This document shows, piece after piece, positions 7,584 to 16,004 of a DNA stretch of 29,993 nucleotides. The notes beneath the pieces are model-generated. The model worked only from the letters and a program-made list of their open reading frames with translations, did not search any database and was not told where the DNA came from. The first letter of the stretch is position 1. Every line of letters starts with the position of its first letter. The position numbers were made by a program, and so were the translations under genes. The stretch covers positions 1-29,993 of the forward strand of contig JAITAI010000178.1 in the NCBI GenBank assembly GCA_031284195.1. The letters are read 5' to 3'. The stretch is from Treponema sp. (GTDB taxonomy: Bacteria > Spirochaetota > Spirochaetia > Treponematales > Breznakiellaceae).

Positions 7584-7922
7584 CTACCCATTTATATCGA
7601 TGTTTTTTCCTAACGTCGGATCCCGTATGATGGAAACCGGATCGGTACTGCTGTCCTTTTCCGTATTTCCTCCGGCTTCCTCCTGGCCTGTCCCGTCCTC
7701 TTCCGGTTGTTTACGGGGATTACGATCCTGCACGCCTTCAGCCCCTTCTCCGATATTCTGGGTTTCATTTACCGCTTGGATTTGGGCTTCCACTTTTTTT
7801 TGGACTTGAATACCCTGCAAGGCTTGTTGAATAGCAAAACCCTCTTTTTGGGATGCCTGAATTTTACCCACTTTATCCAGTTGCGTGAACAAGGTCTGAA
7901 TATCAATTGGTTGTATAGCCAT
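7584..7922 (-). CDS. Small acidic/Gln-rich hypothetical protein of the flagellar operon
   Basis: I chose ATG 7922 (product starts MAIQPIDIQTLF) because GAGGT lies 5-6 nt upstream; a longer frame would begin at 7958 but has a non-conserved-looking leader and no good ribosome site. The 112-residue product has an N-terminal helical part, QLDKVGKIQASQKEGFAIQQ, and a low-complexity Glu/Gln/Gly C-terminus. Its start overlaps the end of the FapA-type gene by 20 nt, so it is probably translationally coupled. The M-x-I-x-P-I-D-x-Q opening followed by KIQ resembles small proteins in Firmicute flagellar operons, by memory only. No enzyme motif is visible. Confidence 0.7.
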   Translation of the reverse strand: MAIQPIDIQTLFTQLDKVGKIQASQKEGFAIQQALQGIQVQKKVEAQIQAVNETQNIGEGAEGVQDRNPRKQPEEDGTGQEEAGGNTEKDSSTDPVSIIRDPTLGKNIDING

Positions 7923-9867
7923 CAGGACCTCGTTTTGCCTCTTCATCGGGTTCTTCATATTTAGTTACCCGTATCAGATCATTTTCAAGAATAAAGGTAG
8001 TCGCCCGATATTCATTCTTTACATTCTCCACCGCATCCCGGATTATGATTTTAACCCCTGGAAGTATCTTCTCTGATGCAGAGACCCGTCCCCGGATCTT
8101 CACTCCATTAATCAATTCTTGTATATTATTGATATTTTCATTTATTTCCTTTATTTCAGCCAATAGGGTCCTGTGCCGTTCCATGAGTTCCTGCATGTGG
8201 CTCTCTTTATCTTCAGGAAGGGATTTGCGCTGTTGCAAAATATTGTTAAGGGTCTGGAAGTCCAGTTTCAGTTGTTCGATTTCTTTTTCCCGAATTGCCT
8301 TATTCGCCATAAGGGTATCCAGCTCTTTCTTGTGTTTGGGGTCAATACCGACTTCACAGATGGTTTCCGTACCGCTGGCAGCGCTGCCGATGACCTTGGC
8401 GTTAATCTCTTCAGTAGCCCGCAGATGGCCCCCGACAATGGTGGCCCGTTTACCCTTACAGACTATCCGTTTAAGCGCATCCACCCGGGAATTGATAATA
8501 CCGTCAGACACAATCACCATATTCCCTGCTTCAATCACCGCATTCTCAATAAATCGTGCATAGATGGATTTCCCTGCCTTTACAGTACCGGTATTGCGAC
8601 CGGTGATACCCTTTTGGACGATAATATCCCCTTCCGCTTCCAGATTCGCCATTTCAACAGACCCTTTAACTTCGATATTTCCCTGGGCTTTAATAGAAAA
8701 GCCATCCTCCACATTACCGGTTACAATGACGGTACCTAAGAAAATAATATTCCCGGTTTTAAGATTCACATTACCCGGAACCGTGTATACCGGTTCCACA
8801 TTGATCGTCCCAGAGGCCACCATGACTTGACCATTGATATCTGAAATAATAGTGGCCCGATCTTCACCGAGATGGACATTATTCCCCAGGGGAATCTCAA
8901 TATCATTGCCCGGTTTAGCGGGGAGGTATCCCCCTACCACGGTCCTACCCACCGTTCCCTCTCCAGGAGGAACTTTTCTTGCTAAGGGCTGGTCTTTGAC
9001 CACATTCTGGATCGTATTAATATCTCTGAAATCGACCCTTCCATCAACTCCTTCATGGATCGGCCTCCGCTTCTGAGTAGTCTTAAAAAAGTACTCTATG
9101 TATGCATCTTTGCCGTTCTCTGCTGGACTACCTTCAGCCACTACCACGGGTACTCGATAACTTGGACGGTCCAAAAAATCGTGTAAAAAATCCTCTTTAA
9201 TACCATATACCACCCGATTATCCTTCAAAACACTGATAACCGTCTCAAAAGACAGATCAATCCCTCCTGGACCTGGAGGCATCAACGTAATATAGGCCTT
9301 CATATCTTGATCGCTGATATTCACCGAAACCATACTATCGTTGGTGTACTTACGATTGAAACTACCGGCTCGCACGTATACACCTTGCGCCTCATTGACC
9401 ACGGTAGTAACCAAGTCTTCGTCAATATCTATAACTCCCCTGGACCTGAGAACTCTCAGAGCTTCTCCCTTAGTTACCCGTTTTCCTTCCATCACCGGAG
9501 CTACCACCTTGAGATTTGCCCCATTGTCATCCAGATGCACAAAAACATCCCCGTCTTTATTCACTATTACCGGAGCGGCAGTTTCCGTATCGGCATCTGC
9601 TAAAACTGATGCCACCACCACATCTTGCTTAGTGACCGACCGTGGGTAAGCCCGGATTTTCCATTCTTTCTTCCCGACGCCTAAAAAACCGGAAAACCCT
9701 TTTTCGGTAATTTCATAATCAATCCGTTTAACCGGAAGGTTGAGCAAAGTAGCCGCTTCTGCAATCGCCACTTCCAGGGTAGGACCTTCGGTATCAACCG
9801 TACGTATGGCCCTATCCTGGGTCAAACGCTGCTTCATGATAGATTGAAGCTGAACAAAATCAACCAT
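7903..9867 (-). CDS. fapA: FapA/DUF342 family flagellar assembly protein with Jag-N-like N-terminal domain
   Basis: A 654-residue cytoplasmic protein. Residues about 29-72 resemble the Jag N-terminal domain: a GPTLEVAIAEAATLLNL helix and then KGFSGFLGVGKKEWKIRA. The FapA/DUF342 domain follows, with PPGEGTVGRTVVGGYLPAKP near the middle. A repetitive right-handed beta-helix region (about 325-500) repeats short segments such as GNIEVKGSVE and GDIIVQKGITG. After that comes a coiled coil (about 515-590) and a C-terminal beta-rich tail. FapA-family proteins are linked to flagellar placement in some bacteria, but their exact activity is poorly defined. GGAGGAGAAAGA precedes ATG 9867. The fliA gene lies upstream, across repeat copy A. 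Confidence 0.85.
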   Translation of the reverse strand: MVDFVQLQSIMKQRLTQDRAIRTVDTEGPTLEVAIAEAATLLNLPVKRIDYEITEKGFSGFLGVGKKEWKIRAYPRSVTKQDVVVASVLADADTETAAPVIVNKDGDVFVHLDDNGANLKVVAPVMEGKRVTKGEALRVLRSRGVIDIDEDLVTTVVNEAQGVYVRAGSFNRKYTNDSMVSVNISDQDMKAYITLMPPGPGGIDLSFETVISVLKDNRVVYGIKEDFLHDFLDRPSYRVPVVVAEGSPAENGKDAYIEYFFKTTQKRRPIHEGVDGRVDFRDINTIQNVVKDQPLARKVPPGEGTVGRTVVGGYLPAKPGNDIEIPLGNNVHLGEDRATIISDINGQVMVASGTINVEPVYTVPGNVNLKTGNIIFLGTVIVTGNVEDGFSIKAQGNIEVKGSVEMANLEAEGDIIVQKGITGRNTGTVKAGKSIYARFIENAVIEAGNMVIVSDGIINSRVDALKRIVCKGKRATIVGGHLRATEEINAKVIGSAASGTETICEVGIDPKHKKELDTLMANKAIREKEIEQLKLDFQTLNNILQQRKSLPEDKESHMQELMERHRTLLAEIKEINENINNIQELINGVKIRGRVSASEKILPGVKIIIRDAVENVKNEYRATTFILENDLIRVTKYEEPDEEAKRGPDGYTTN

Positions 9868-9902
9868 TCTTTCTCCTCCCCCTCCCGTTACTTCTTGATT
9901 AT

Positions 9903-10137
9903 AGAGCCTCTTTCAAAACCAAGCTTAGTTTTGGAAAACCAGCCAAAGGACAGGTTTTCCCTTTACTTCTCCAGTTACTTTTTAAAAATTTGACATCTTG
10001 AAAAGCCGCTAGAGCCAATTTCAAAACTCGGTTAGCGGGGAAACTTCGTTTCCGATGAAACTGGCTCCCAAAAAGGGGCCTTACCTCCGCTTTTTCATTT
10101 ACATCTAAGGGTACGCTTTCAAAAGGTGACATTTAAA
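9903..10137 (-). repeat. Dispersed structured repeat, copy A (long, compound)
   Basis: This fills the fliA-fapA gap. Read on the minus strand it shares with copy B the block GGGAGCC(A)(G/C)TTTCATCGG, then GGAAACG, TTTCC, ACCGAGTTTTGAAA and GGCTCTAG. The block is preceded by a hairpin with an 8-nt loop (stem 10070-10078 / 10087-10095). It also has an AAATGTCA...TTTTGAAA module at its right end and a second copy of this module near 9975-10010. Two more hairpins are GGAAAACC / GGTTTTCC (9933-9940 with 9953-9960) and the near-palindrome around AAGCTT at 9911-9937. The left end reads AGAGCCTCTTTCAAAA. A 77-codon minus-strand frame inside is not considered a gene. Confidence 0.7.
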
Positions 10138-10141
10138 ACCT

Positions 10142-10930
10142 CTATATAATACCTTTACGAAGATTCGTCAATTTTGACCGAAGCCTCAAGATCGCTTTGG
10201 TATGCAATTGAGATACCCGGGATTCGGTTACTTCCAATACCTGGCCTATCTCTTTTAAAGTCAGATCCTCATAGTAATACAAAACTAAAATTTTCTTTTC
10301 CTTGTCCGGTAATTCATTGATATGCTCTACAATAACCCGGCGGATCTCATCTTTCTCGACAATTACATCAGGATTGAGACTGATAGGCGCCTCAATACTA
10401 TCTCCAATAGAAACTTTATCGTTTTCATCCCCTGAGAACCATACATCGTTAAGGGAAAGGATCGAAGTACCAGATATTTTCATCATGGTTTTAAGATATT
10501 CCCCTTCCTCCATACCCAAGGACCCGGCAATCTCTTGATCCGTAGCGGTTCGGCCAAGCTGCGCTTCCAAGGATCCTATGGCATCCTCCACTTCCCGGGT
10601 TTTCTGCCGGACCGATCGGGGAACCCAATCAATAGAACGGAGTTCATCAAAGATAGCGCCCCGGATACGGGTTACCGCATAGGTTTTAAATTTAACCCCC
10701 TTGTCAGGATCAAATTTATCGATAGCATCCAAAAGACCAAATGCCCCGTAGCCTACCAGATCATCAAATTCCACATTATGGGGCATACCAATCGCAACTT
10801 TACCGGCCACATACTTCACCAAGGGAGCATATTGTTTAATAAAATGTTCCCGAATCTTCAAATCCCGATTTTGGTGGTATTCCACCCAAAGCTCATCTTC
10901 TCTTCTTTGTTCCAGGGGGACATTCCCCAT
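10142..10930 (-). CDS. fliA: RNA polymerase sigma-28 factor for flagellar genes
   Basis: A 262-residue sigma factor of the FliA/WhiG group, directing late flagellar promoters. Region 2 contains YAPLVKYVAGKVAIG, EFDDLVGYGAFGLLDAIDKFDP and FKTYAVTRIRGAIFDELRS. The region 3 stretch includes WVPRSVRQKTREVEDAI. Region 4 has INELPDKEKKILVLYYYEDL and the helix-turn-helix LKEIGQVLEVTESRVSQLHTKAI. It lacks region 1, as usual for this group. It lies 11 bp downstream of the preceding membrane-protein gene, so it is probably co-transcribed with flhF-flhG. An anti-sigma factor FlgM is not seen in the window. Confidence 0.96.
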   Translation of the reverse strand: MGNVPLEQRREDELWVEYHQNRDLKIREHFIKQYAPLVKYVAGKVAIGMPHNVEFDDLVGYGAFGLLDAIDKFDPDKGVKFKTYAVTRIRGAIFDELRSIDWVPRSVRQKTREVEDAIGSLEAQLGRTATDQEIAGSLGMEEGEYLKTMMKISGTSILSLNDVWFSGDENDKVSIGDSIEAPISLNPDVIVEKDEIRRVIVEHINELPDKEKKILVLYYYEDLTLKEIGQVLEVTESRVSQLHTKAILRLRSKLTNLRKGII

Positions 10931-10941
10931 AGCCTATCCCC

Positions 10942-11577
10942 TTATTCTTGTTTTAGTATGGTCTGTATAGCGGATGCCATTTTTTTCGGGTCCAGATTTT
11001 CTCTCGTGCTTTGCAAGCTACTATTATTCTGCGCTTTGCCTGACGCTACTTCAGGGATGTTTCCCGGCATAGCGTCATTGGTCAAGAAAAGAGGATCCGT
11101 TCCGACCATCTCTTGAGCAAGATCCTTAGACCAGGGTGCTGAAGGCACAAAACCGGTAGGATCTACCTCTACCCCTTTTTGTTGAGTATAGTCTTTTTTG
11201 TACTCCTGATCCAGAGCTCCCCCATCATCGGTGAAAGCATCACCCTTACCGGCCACGTCTTTCCGCTCAAAGGATACCGGAGTTTCGAATAAATCAGTTT
11301 TGTCCGTATCTGTTTCATCTTCCACAGAAATATCTACCCGGGAACCGGGGGACTCATTGGCTACCGATGATGCATCGGGATTAAGCAGTTCCGGTAGAAA
11401 GGTACTAATAAGCCACTGGGAAACCGCCATGAAGACAAAAAAAAGTACTCCAAAAATAAACGCCCGCACAAGAACAATAAGCAAACTACCGCCGCTGATG
11501 ATCCCAACGATGAAGGACAGTACTAAGCCGATCCCCCCGGCAATACCATTTACTTTTATCTTTTTTCCCCCAAGCAC
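10942..11577 (-). CDS. Conserved hypothetical membrane protein between flhG and fliA
   Basis: The start is GTG 11577, preceded at suitable spacing by AAGGTGG. The 211-residue product has two close hydrophobic segments near the N-terminus (about 13-33 and 37-60, GLVLSFIVGIISGGSLLIVL and AFIFGVLFFVFMAVSQWLI). A long hydrophilic, Asp/Ser-rich cytoplasmic region follows, and a short C-terminal helix, KKMASAIQTILKQE. No known domain is recognised. The position between flhG and fliA, with an 11-bp gap to fliA, suggests a motility-linked spirochaete protein; T. pallidum appears, from memory, to have a hypothetical gene in the same place. Confidence 0.72.
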   Translation of the reverse strand: MLGGKKIKVNGIAGGIGLVLSFIVGIISGGSLLIVLVRAFIFGVLFFVFMAVSQWLISTFLPELLNPDASSVANESPGSRVDISVEDETDTDKTDLFETPVSFERKDVAGKGDAFTDDGGALDQEYKKDYTQQKGVEVDPTGFVPSAPWSKDLAQEMVGTDPLFLTNDAMPGNIPEVASGKAQNNSSLQSTRENLDPKKMASAIQTILKQE

Positions 11578-11632
11578 CTTGGTAATCCACCTTATTTATG
11601 GTAATTTCTGGGACCGCAGATCCCCTATCCTG

Positions 11633-12526
11633 CTAGGCTCGCCCAAAAAGTCGTCGAATCATAGCGGCAAAACCGTCGTTCTCACTTCGAGGCTCATGCT
11701 TTTCCATGCGTTCTGCGATATGCTGAACACAGAGAGAGGCCTTACACTTAGCGTCGAGCGCCATGAAGGGCTTCTGCCGTAACACTGCATGGGAAACCAT
11801 GGCATCATCGTAGATAAACCCTAAATAATCAATCCGAATGTTTAAAAATTGACCGGCAATCTGGGTCATCCGGTCGGCCACCTTCTTTGCCTCGGCTACA
11901 CTTCTTACCCGGTTCACCACCAACTTAAGCCCCATAGTAAGGCTTTCATATTCGGTGGCGATTATCTTGGTAATCCCATAGGCATCGGTAATGGCGGTGG
12001 GCTCTGGAGTCGCGATGATCACCGCATCGTCGGCAGCAGCGATAAAATCAAGCACATTACTGGAAACCCCTGCACTGGTATCAATAATAATAATATCCGC
12101 CTCAGAAAGCGAATTCAATTCATTGATGAAATACTGCCGCTCATCTTCGGTAAGGTTGGCGATCTTGGAAAGCCCTGAAGCCCCGGCAACAATAGAAATA
12201 CCATAGTCGGTTTCCCAAAGAATTTCCTTCATGGTTTTTTGTTTACGCATCACATGGTATAGATTAAACTTTGGGATCGTATTGAGCATGACATTGACAT
12301 TGGCAAGACCCAAATCCGCATCCATGACCACCACTTTCTTCCCTAACCGGGCATAGGCTAAAGCCATATTGACGGATATACTGGTTTTTCCCACCCCTCC
12401 CTTGCCGCTGGTAACGGTAATAATCCGGGTTCTTTTGACTTCCTGGAACTTTACCGGTTTGGGTTTCTCCTGAAAGTCATTTTTTTTACGCATGATTTCC
12501 CGTAGTTTTTCAGCCTGATCTTCCAT
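11633..12526 (-). CDS. flhG: FlhG (YlxH) MinD-like ATPase, flagellar number control
   Basis: MinD/ParA-type ATPase that partners FlhF to control flagellar number and position. The deviant Walker A GKGGVGKT is at about residues 41-48. It is followed by VVVMDADLGLANVNVML and IIIIDTSAGVSSNVLDF (Walker B region), then VIIATPEPTAITDAYG. A basic N-terminal tail of about 30 residues precedes the ATPase core, and a C-terminal amphipathic stretch, AAMIRRLFGRA, could mediate membrane contact. I place the start at ATG 12526 because GGAG lies 6 nt upstream and coincides with the flhF stop codon region. An upstream ATG at 12538 has no ribosome-binding site. The flhF stop is 2 nt before this start. Confidence 0.93.
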   Translation of the reverse strand: MEDQAEKLREIMRKKNDFQEKPKPVKFQEVKRTRIITVTSGKGGVGKTSISVNMALAYARLGKKVVVMDADLGLANVNVMLNTIPKFNLYHVMRKQKTMKEILWETDYGISIVAGASGLSKIANLTEDERQYFINELNSLSEADIIIIDTSAGVSSNVLDFIAAADDAVIIATPEPTAITDAYGITKIIATEYESLTMGLKLVVNRVRSVAEAKKVADRMTQIAGQFLNIRIDYLGFIYDDAMVSHAVLRQKPFMALDAKCKASLCVQHIAERMEKHEPRSENDGFAAMIRRLFGRA

Positions 12527-12528
12527 AA

Positions 12529-13803
12529 CTATCTCCATTGAATTTGTTCGGATTCATCAACTGGGAAAAGCCGCTCAATTTTTGCCCTATTGACCTGGAA
12601 ACCCTCAAGATTGATAAGAAAACGAACCACCGTGGCCTTCTGTATATTGCTGGGTACTTTCTGTCCGTCGGTAATATAGGAAACGGATTTTCCCATGTCT
12701 GAAAGCACACTGATCACGTTACCCATCCGTATGGTTTCGTCCAGTTTCGTGATGATCAACGACCGGTAATTGAACGGTTCGAACTGCCGGATGATTTCCT
12801 TGAGATCGCTGGATTTTGTGGTCGCTGCCACCGCAAGATACAGTTCCGCCTGGGTCCCGCAGGCATCCAGTAGCTGCTTCATCTTCCCCAACTGGGCGGA
12901 ATCCCGGGGACTCTTCCCGATGGTATCTACCAGGATGAGATCCACCCCTTCCGAGTATTGGGCGATGGTTTTCTTGAGATCATCATAATCTTCCACATAG
13001 GAAACAGGAAGCGCCATGATATTACCGTACTTTTCAATCTGTTCTTTAGCGCCGATCCTAAAGGCATCAATGGTGATCATCCGCACCGAGAGAGGGCGCC
13101 GGTCCGCATTCCCAATCCCAAAAATAGCAGCCAACTTTGCAATGGTTGTAGTCTTACCCACACCGGTAGGTCCCACCAGGACCATGATACGGGGTAGTCG
13201 CTGAAACTTTTCTTCTTTATAGATAGTGATATTTTCACCAATCCATTGGATAACCTTGTCCTGCACCGCTTTATAATCATTGAGCGCATCCAAAGAAAAT
13301 TCCTTTTTGATCCGTTCCAGGATCATTTGGCTAAAACGAAGGGAAAAATCATTGTGCCCCAGCACCTCCCCAATACGGCTCAGGGTAGGGTGTTCTTCCG
13401 GGACTTGAGCAGTCGTGCCTGCATCGATCCGTTCCTTGAGGGTCTGTACTTCTTTCAAGACTATCTGCCAGCCGCCCTCTCCTTTATTCGCCGTATTCGC
13501 CGCATCCAGGACTTTGCGTTTTTCCTCTTCAAAATCCATGGGCGATTTCCGAACCGCTGCTGCAGGATCCGTCCCTGGGGGAGGACGGGAAATAACCGGC
13601 TCCGTACTTCCAAGATTGATATTTTTTACCACGCTGTTTGAGGTAAACCCGCTGATCTCTACCCCATCTTTGGCGAATAACCCGAAAAATCCCCCTAACC
13701 GAATGCTCTTATGGTTCAATATTGAAAAGCGCTCCCCGTACTTCATACGGATCTTATTGAGGCATTCAGTATAGGTTAAGGCTTGTTCGGTAAAATATTC
13801 CAT
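12529..13803 (-). CDS. flhF: FlhF, SRP-family GTPase for flagellar placement
   Basis: A 424-residue SRP-type GTPase. The N-terminal B domain opens MEYFTEQALTYTECLNKIR and contains the conserved KSIRLGGFFGLFAKDGVE segment. The Pro/Lys-rich linker and N-domain follow. The GTPase core has the P-loop GPTGVGKT at 211-218, IDAFRIGAKEQI, LVDTIGKSPRD, and TKLDETIRMGNVISV. FlhF helps recruit early flagellar components to the pole or subpolar sites and works with FlhG encoded immediately downstream. Sixteen bases separate it from flhA. Confidence 0.96.
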   Translation of the reverse strand: MEYFTEQALTYTECLNKIRMKYGERFSILNHKSIRLGGFFGLFAKDGVEISGFTSNSVVKNINLGSTEPVISRPPPGTDPAAAVRKSPMDFEEEKRKVLDAANTANKGEGGWQIVLKEVQTLKERIDAGTTAQVPEEHPTLSRIGEVLGHNDFSLRFSQMILERIKKEFSLDALNDYKAVQDKVIQWIGENITIYKEEKFQRLPRIMVLVGPTGVGKTTTIAKLAAIFGIGNADRRPLSVRMITIDAFRIGAKEQIEKYGNIMALPVSYVEDYDDLKKTIAQYSEGVDLILVDTIGKSPRDSAQLGKMKQLLDACGTQAELYLAVAATTKSSDLKEIIRQFEPFNYRSLIITKLDETIRMGNVISVLSDMGKSVSYITDGQKVPSNIQKATVVRFLINLEGFQVNRAKIERLFPVDESEQIQWR

Positions 13804-13819
13804 TTGTTATACGTACTCC

Positions 13820-15937
13820 TTAATGGTCCAACCTTATGACCCCTACCGATTCTAAGGTAACATCCGCTACGATCTCCGGCACTGAGAGAACCACCAAGTC
13901 CGGGAGATCCCGGTCAGAGGAAGACTTAACCAAGTATCGGGCAGATTCTGAACAGACGATAATCGGGTACCACCCATGTTCTTGAACCGCCGCGACTGAC
14001 CGGGTAAGGGCCTTGATCCAGGCGTTTTGAACTGCCGGGTCCAGAGCGGACACGATCCCGGAACTGGTTTCCACTCGACTGTCGATGATCTTCTGTTCCA
14101 AAGCAGGATCCAGGGTGAGCACATGGAGTACTAGGCGATCATCCGCATAGCGATGGCAGATCTGCCTACCCAGAGCCTGCCGGGCCTTTTCCGTAAGAAA
14201 CTTGGTATCCCGAGTTACCGGGGCAAAATCCGCTAAGGCTTCCAAAATGGTCACCATGTTACGGATGGAGACCTGCTCTTTGAGCAGTCCTTGGAGTACC
14301 TTTTGAATTTCACCGACGTTCAATGCCTTCTGGCTCTGAGCCTCCTCTACCAACGCGGGGTATTCCTTCCGCAGGGTATCAAGAATGGCCTGAGTTTCCT
14401 GACGACCCAGTATTTCTGCAGCATGGCGCCGGATGATCTCCGTCAAATGGGTAGCGATCATGGAGGGAGGATCTACCACGGTGTACCCAGCCCGTTCAGC
14501 GGCGTCCCGCTTATCCTCGCTTATCCACAATGCGGGAAGACCAAAAACCGGCTCTCGGGTTTTTTCACCGGGTATCTCTTCCCGAATGTTTCCGGGATTC
14601 ATACAAAGATAGTATCCCATCCGGATCTTACCCCGGCCTGTATCAACACCTCGAATTTTAAAACAATATTCCGAAGGTTCAAGTAACATATTATCAATGA
14701 TCCGGATCTTGGGTATAACTAATCCCAACTCTAAACCTGCTTGTTTACGGATACCCTGGACCCGCTCTAACAGCTCAGCCCCCTGATCCTTATCAACTAA
14801 CGGGATGAGGCCGTAGCCCAATTCAAGGGATAAGGTGTCCAGGGGTACTACCGGAGAGAGTTCTCCGGTAGTGCCTCCTTGGGGTTTCTGCGAATCCGCA
14901 GTCTTGCTCATCATGGCATTAAAATGCGCCTTTCGTTGCTGGGTTTGCCCTAAATTAAAGGCGAAGAACCCTAACGCAAAGGCCAAGGGAACGAGCACAT
15001 ACCAGGGAAAGCCCGGAAGCAAGGCAAACCCAAGGAGCACCAAGGCACCGATCCAATAAATCCGGGCATCCCGGGAAAACTGACTGGAAACATCCTCCCC
15101 GAAGGTACCGTTTGAAGCGGAACGGGTAACCGCGATACCCGTGGCAGTGGATACGAGGAGCGCAGGAAACTGAGAAAGCAGACCATCTCCCACGGAAAAG
15201 GCAATGTAGGTGCCTATGGCAGCGCTAATGGGTTCTCCATGGAGGGCCGCACCGATGATGATCCCCCCCAGGATATTGATGGCGGTTATGAAGATCCCCA
15301 CCTTCACATTACCGGATACAAATTTACTGGAACCATCCATAGCGCCGTAAAAATCCACTTCCTTCTGCAGTTCCTGTTTCCGAATCCGGGACTCCTCTTC
15401 GGTAATTGCTCCAGAACTATAGAGGCCGTCAATGGCCATTTGCTTACCCGGCAGGGCGTCCAGAGCGAAACGAGCCGCCACTTCACAGATCCGGGTGGAA
15501 CCCTTGGTGATGACCACCACCTGAACCGCAATGATGGCGATGAAGATAATGAACCCCACTACTAAGCCATCGGTTCCACCTGAACCGACCACAAAGGTAG
15601 AGAAAGCCCGAATCATCCTGCCGTCAAAGCGCGCGCCCTGGGTGAGGATGAGCCGGGTGGAAGAAATATTCAGGGCCAGGCCGAAGACCGTAACGATCAA
15701 AAGAACCGTAGGAAAAACATTGAAATCCGTGGCTTTTTTGGTGTAAAGCACGATGAGGAGGATGATCAAGGAGAACACCAGATTCATGGCCATGAGGGTA
15801 TCCAGTAAGATCGTGGGTAGGGGTACCATGAGCATGATCACCACTACCACTACACCAATGGCAATGAATAGATCCCGGGATTCCCCTATGAAATTACCTG
15901 GCTTGGATGTATTATTCGCTTGTAGCCCATTGGCCAT
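13820..15937 (-). CDS. flhA: FlhA, flagellar type III export gate protein
   Basis: Large inner-membrane component of the flagellar export gate; its cytoplasmic ring docks substrates and chaperones. Eight hydrophobic segments occupy roughly residues 20-330, beginning LFIAIGVVVVVIMLMVPL. The FHIPEP-family signature is visible as ARFALDALPGKQMAID and SRIRKQELQKEVDFYGAMDG. The C-terminal half (about 360-705) is the soluble nonamer-forming domain. The frame extends up to a TTG at 15961, but AAGGAG sits inside that extension. I use ATG 15937, giving 705 residues, within the family norm; the ribosome-site spacing of about 13 nt is long. Confidence 0.96.
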   Translation of the reverse strand: MANGLQANNTSKPGNFIGESRDLFIAIGVVVVVIMLMVPLPTILLDTLMAMNLVFSLIILLIVLYTKKATDFNVFPTVLLIVTVFGLALNISSTRLILTQGARFDGRMIRAFSTFVVGSGGTDGLVVGFIIFIAIIAVQVVVITKGSTRICEVAARFALDALPGKQMAIDGLYSSGAITEEESRIRKQELQKEVDFYGAMDGSSKFVSGNVKVGIFITAINILGGIIIGAALHGEPISAAIGTYIAFSVGDGLLSQFPALLVSTATGIAVTRSASNGTFGEDVSSQFSRDARIYWIGALVLLGFALLPGFPWYVLVPLAFALGFFAFNLGQTQQRKAHFNAMMSKTADSQKPQGGTTGELSPVVPLDTLSLELGYGLIPLVDKDQGAELLERVQGIRKQAGLELGLVIPKIRIIDNMLLEPSEYCFKIRGVDTGRGKIRMGYYLCMNPGNIREEIPGEKTREPVFGLPALWISEDKRDAAERAGYTVVDPPSMIATHLTEIIRRHAAEILGRQETQAILDTLRKEYPALVEEAQSQKALNVGEIQKVLQGLLKEQVSIRNMVTILEALADFAPVTRDTKFLTEKARQALGRQICHRYADDRLVLHVLTLDPALEQKIIDSRVETSSGIVSALDPAVQNAWIKALTRSVAAVQEHGWYPIIVCSESARYLVKSSSDRDLPDLVVLSVPEIVADVTLESVGVIRLDH

Positions 15938-16004
15938 ACTGTATCTCGCACTCCTTCTCAATCAATCGTCATGACCCTTCCCGCAGAAAGAGCTGAGACC
16001 CGGC

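Noticed and set aside
7018..9649. Numerous long plus-strand frames opposite the minus-strand genes
   Set aside because: Antisense shadows; the minus-strand frames carry family motifs and ribosome sites and are contiguous with the operon.
9933..9960. GGAAAACC/GGTTTTCC hairpin as a transcription terminator after fliA
   Set aside because: No T-run follows on either strand; it is better treated as part of repeat copy A.
9899..10132. 77-codon minus-strand frame between fliA and the FapA-type gene
   Set aside because: It lies wholly in repeat copy A. The matching strand of copies B and C does not keep the frame, and hairpins explain the sequence better than a protein does.
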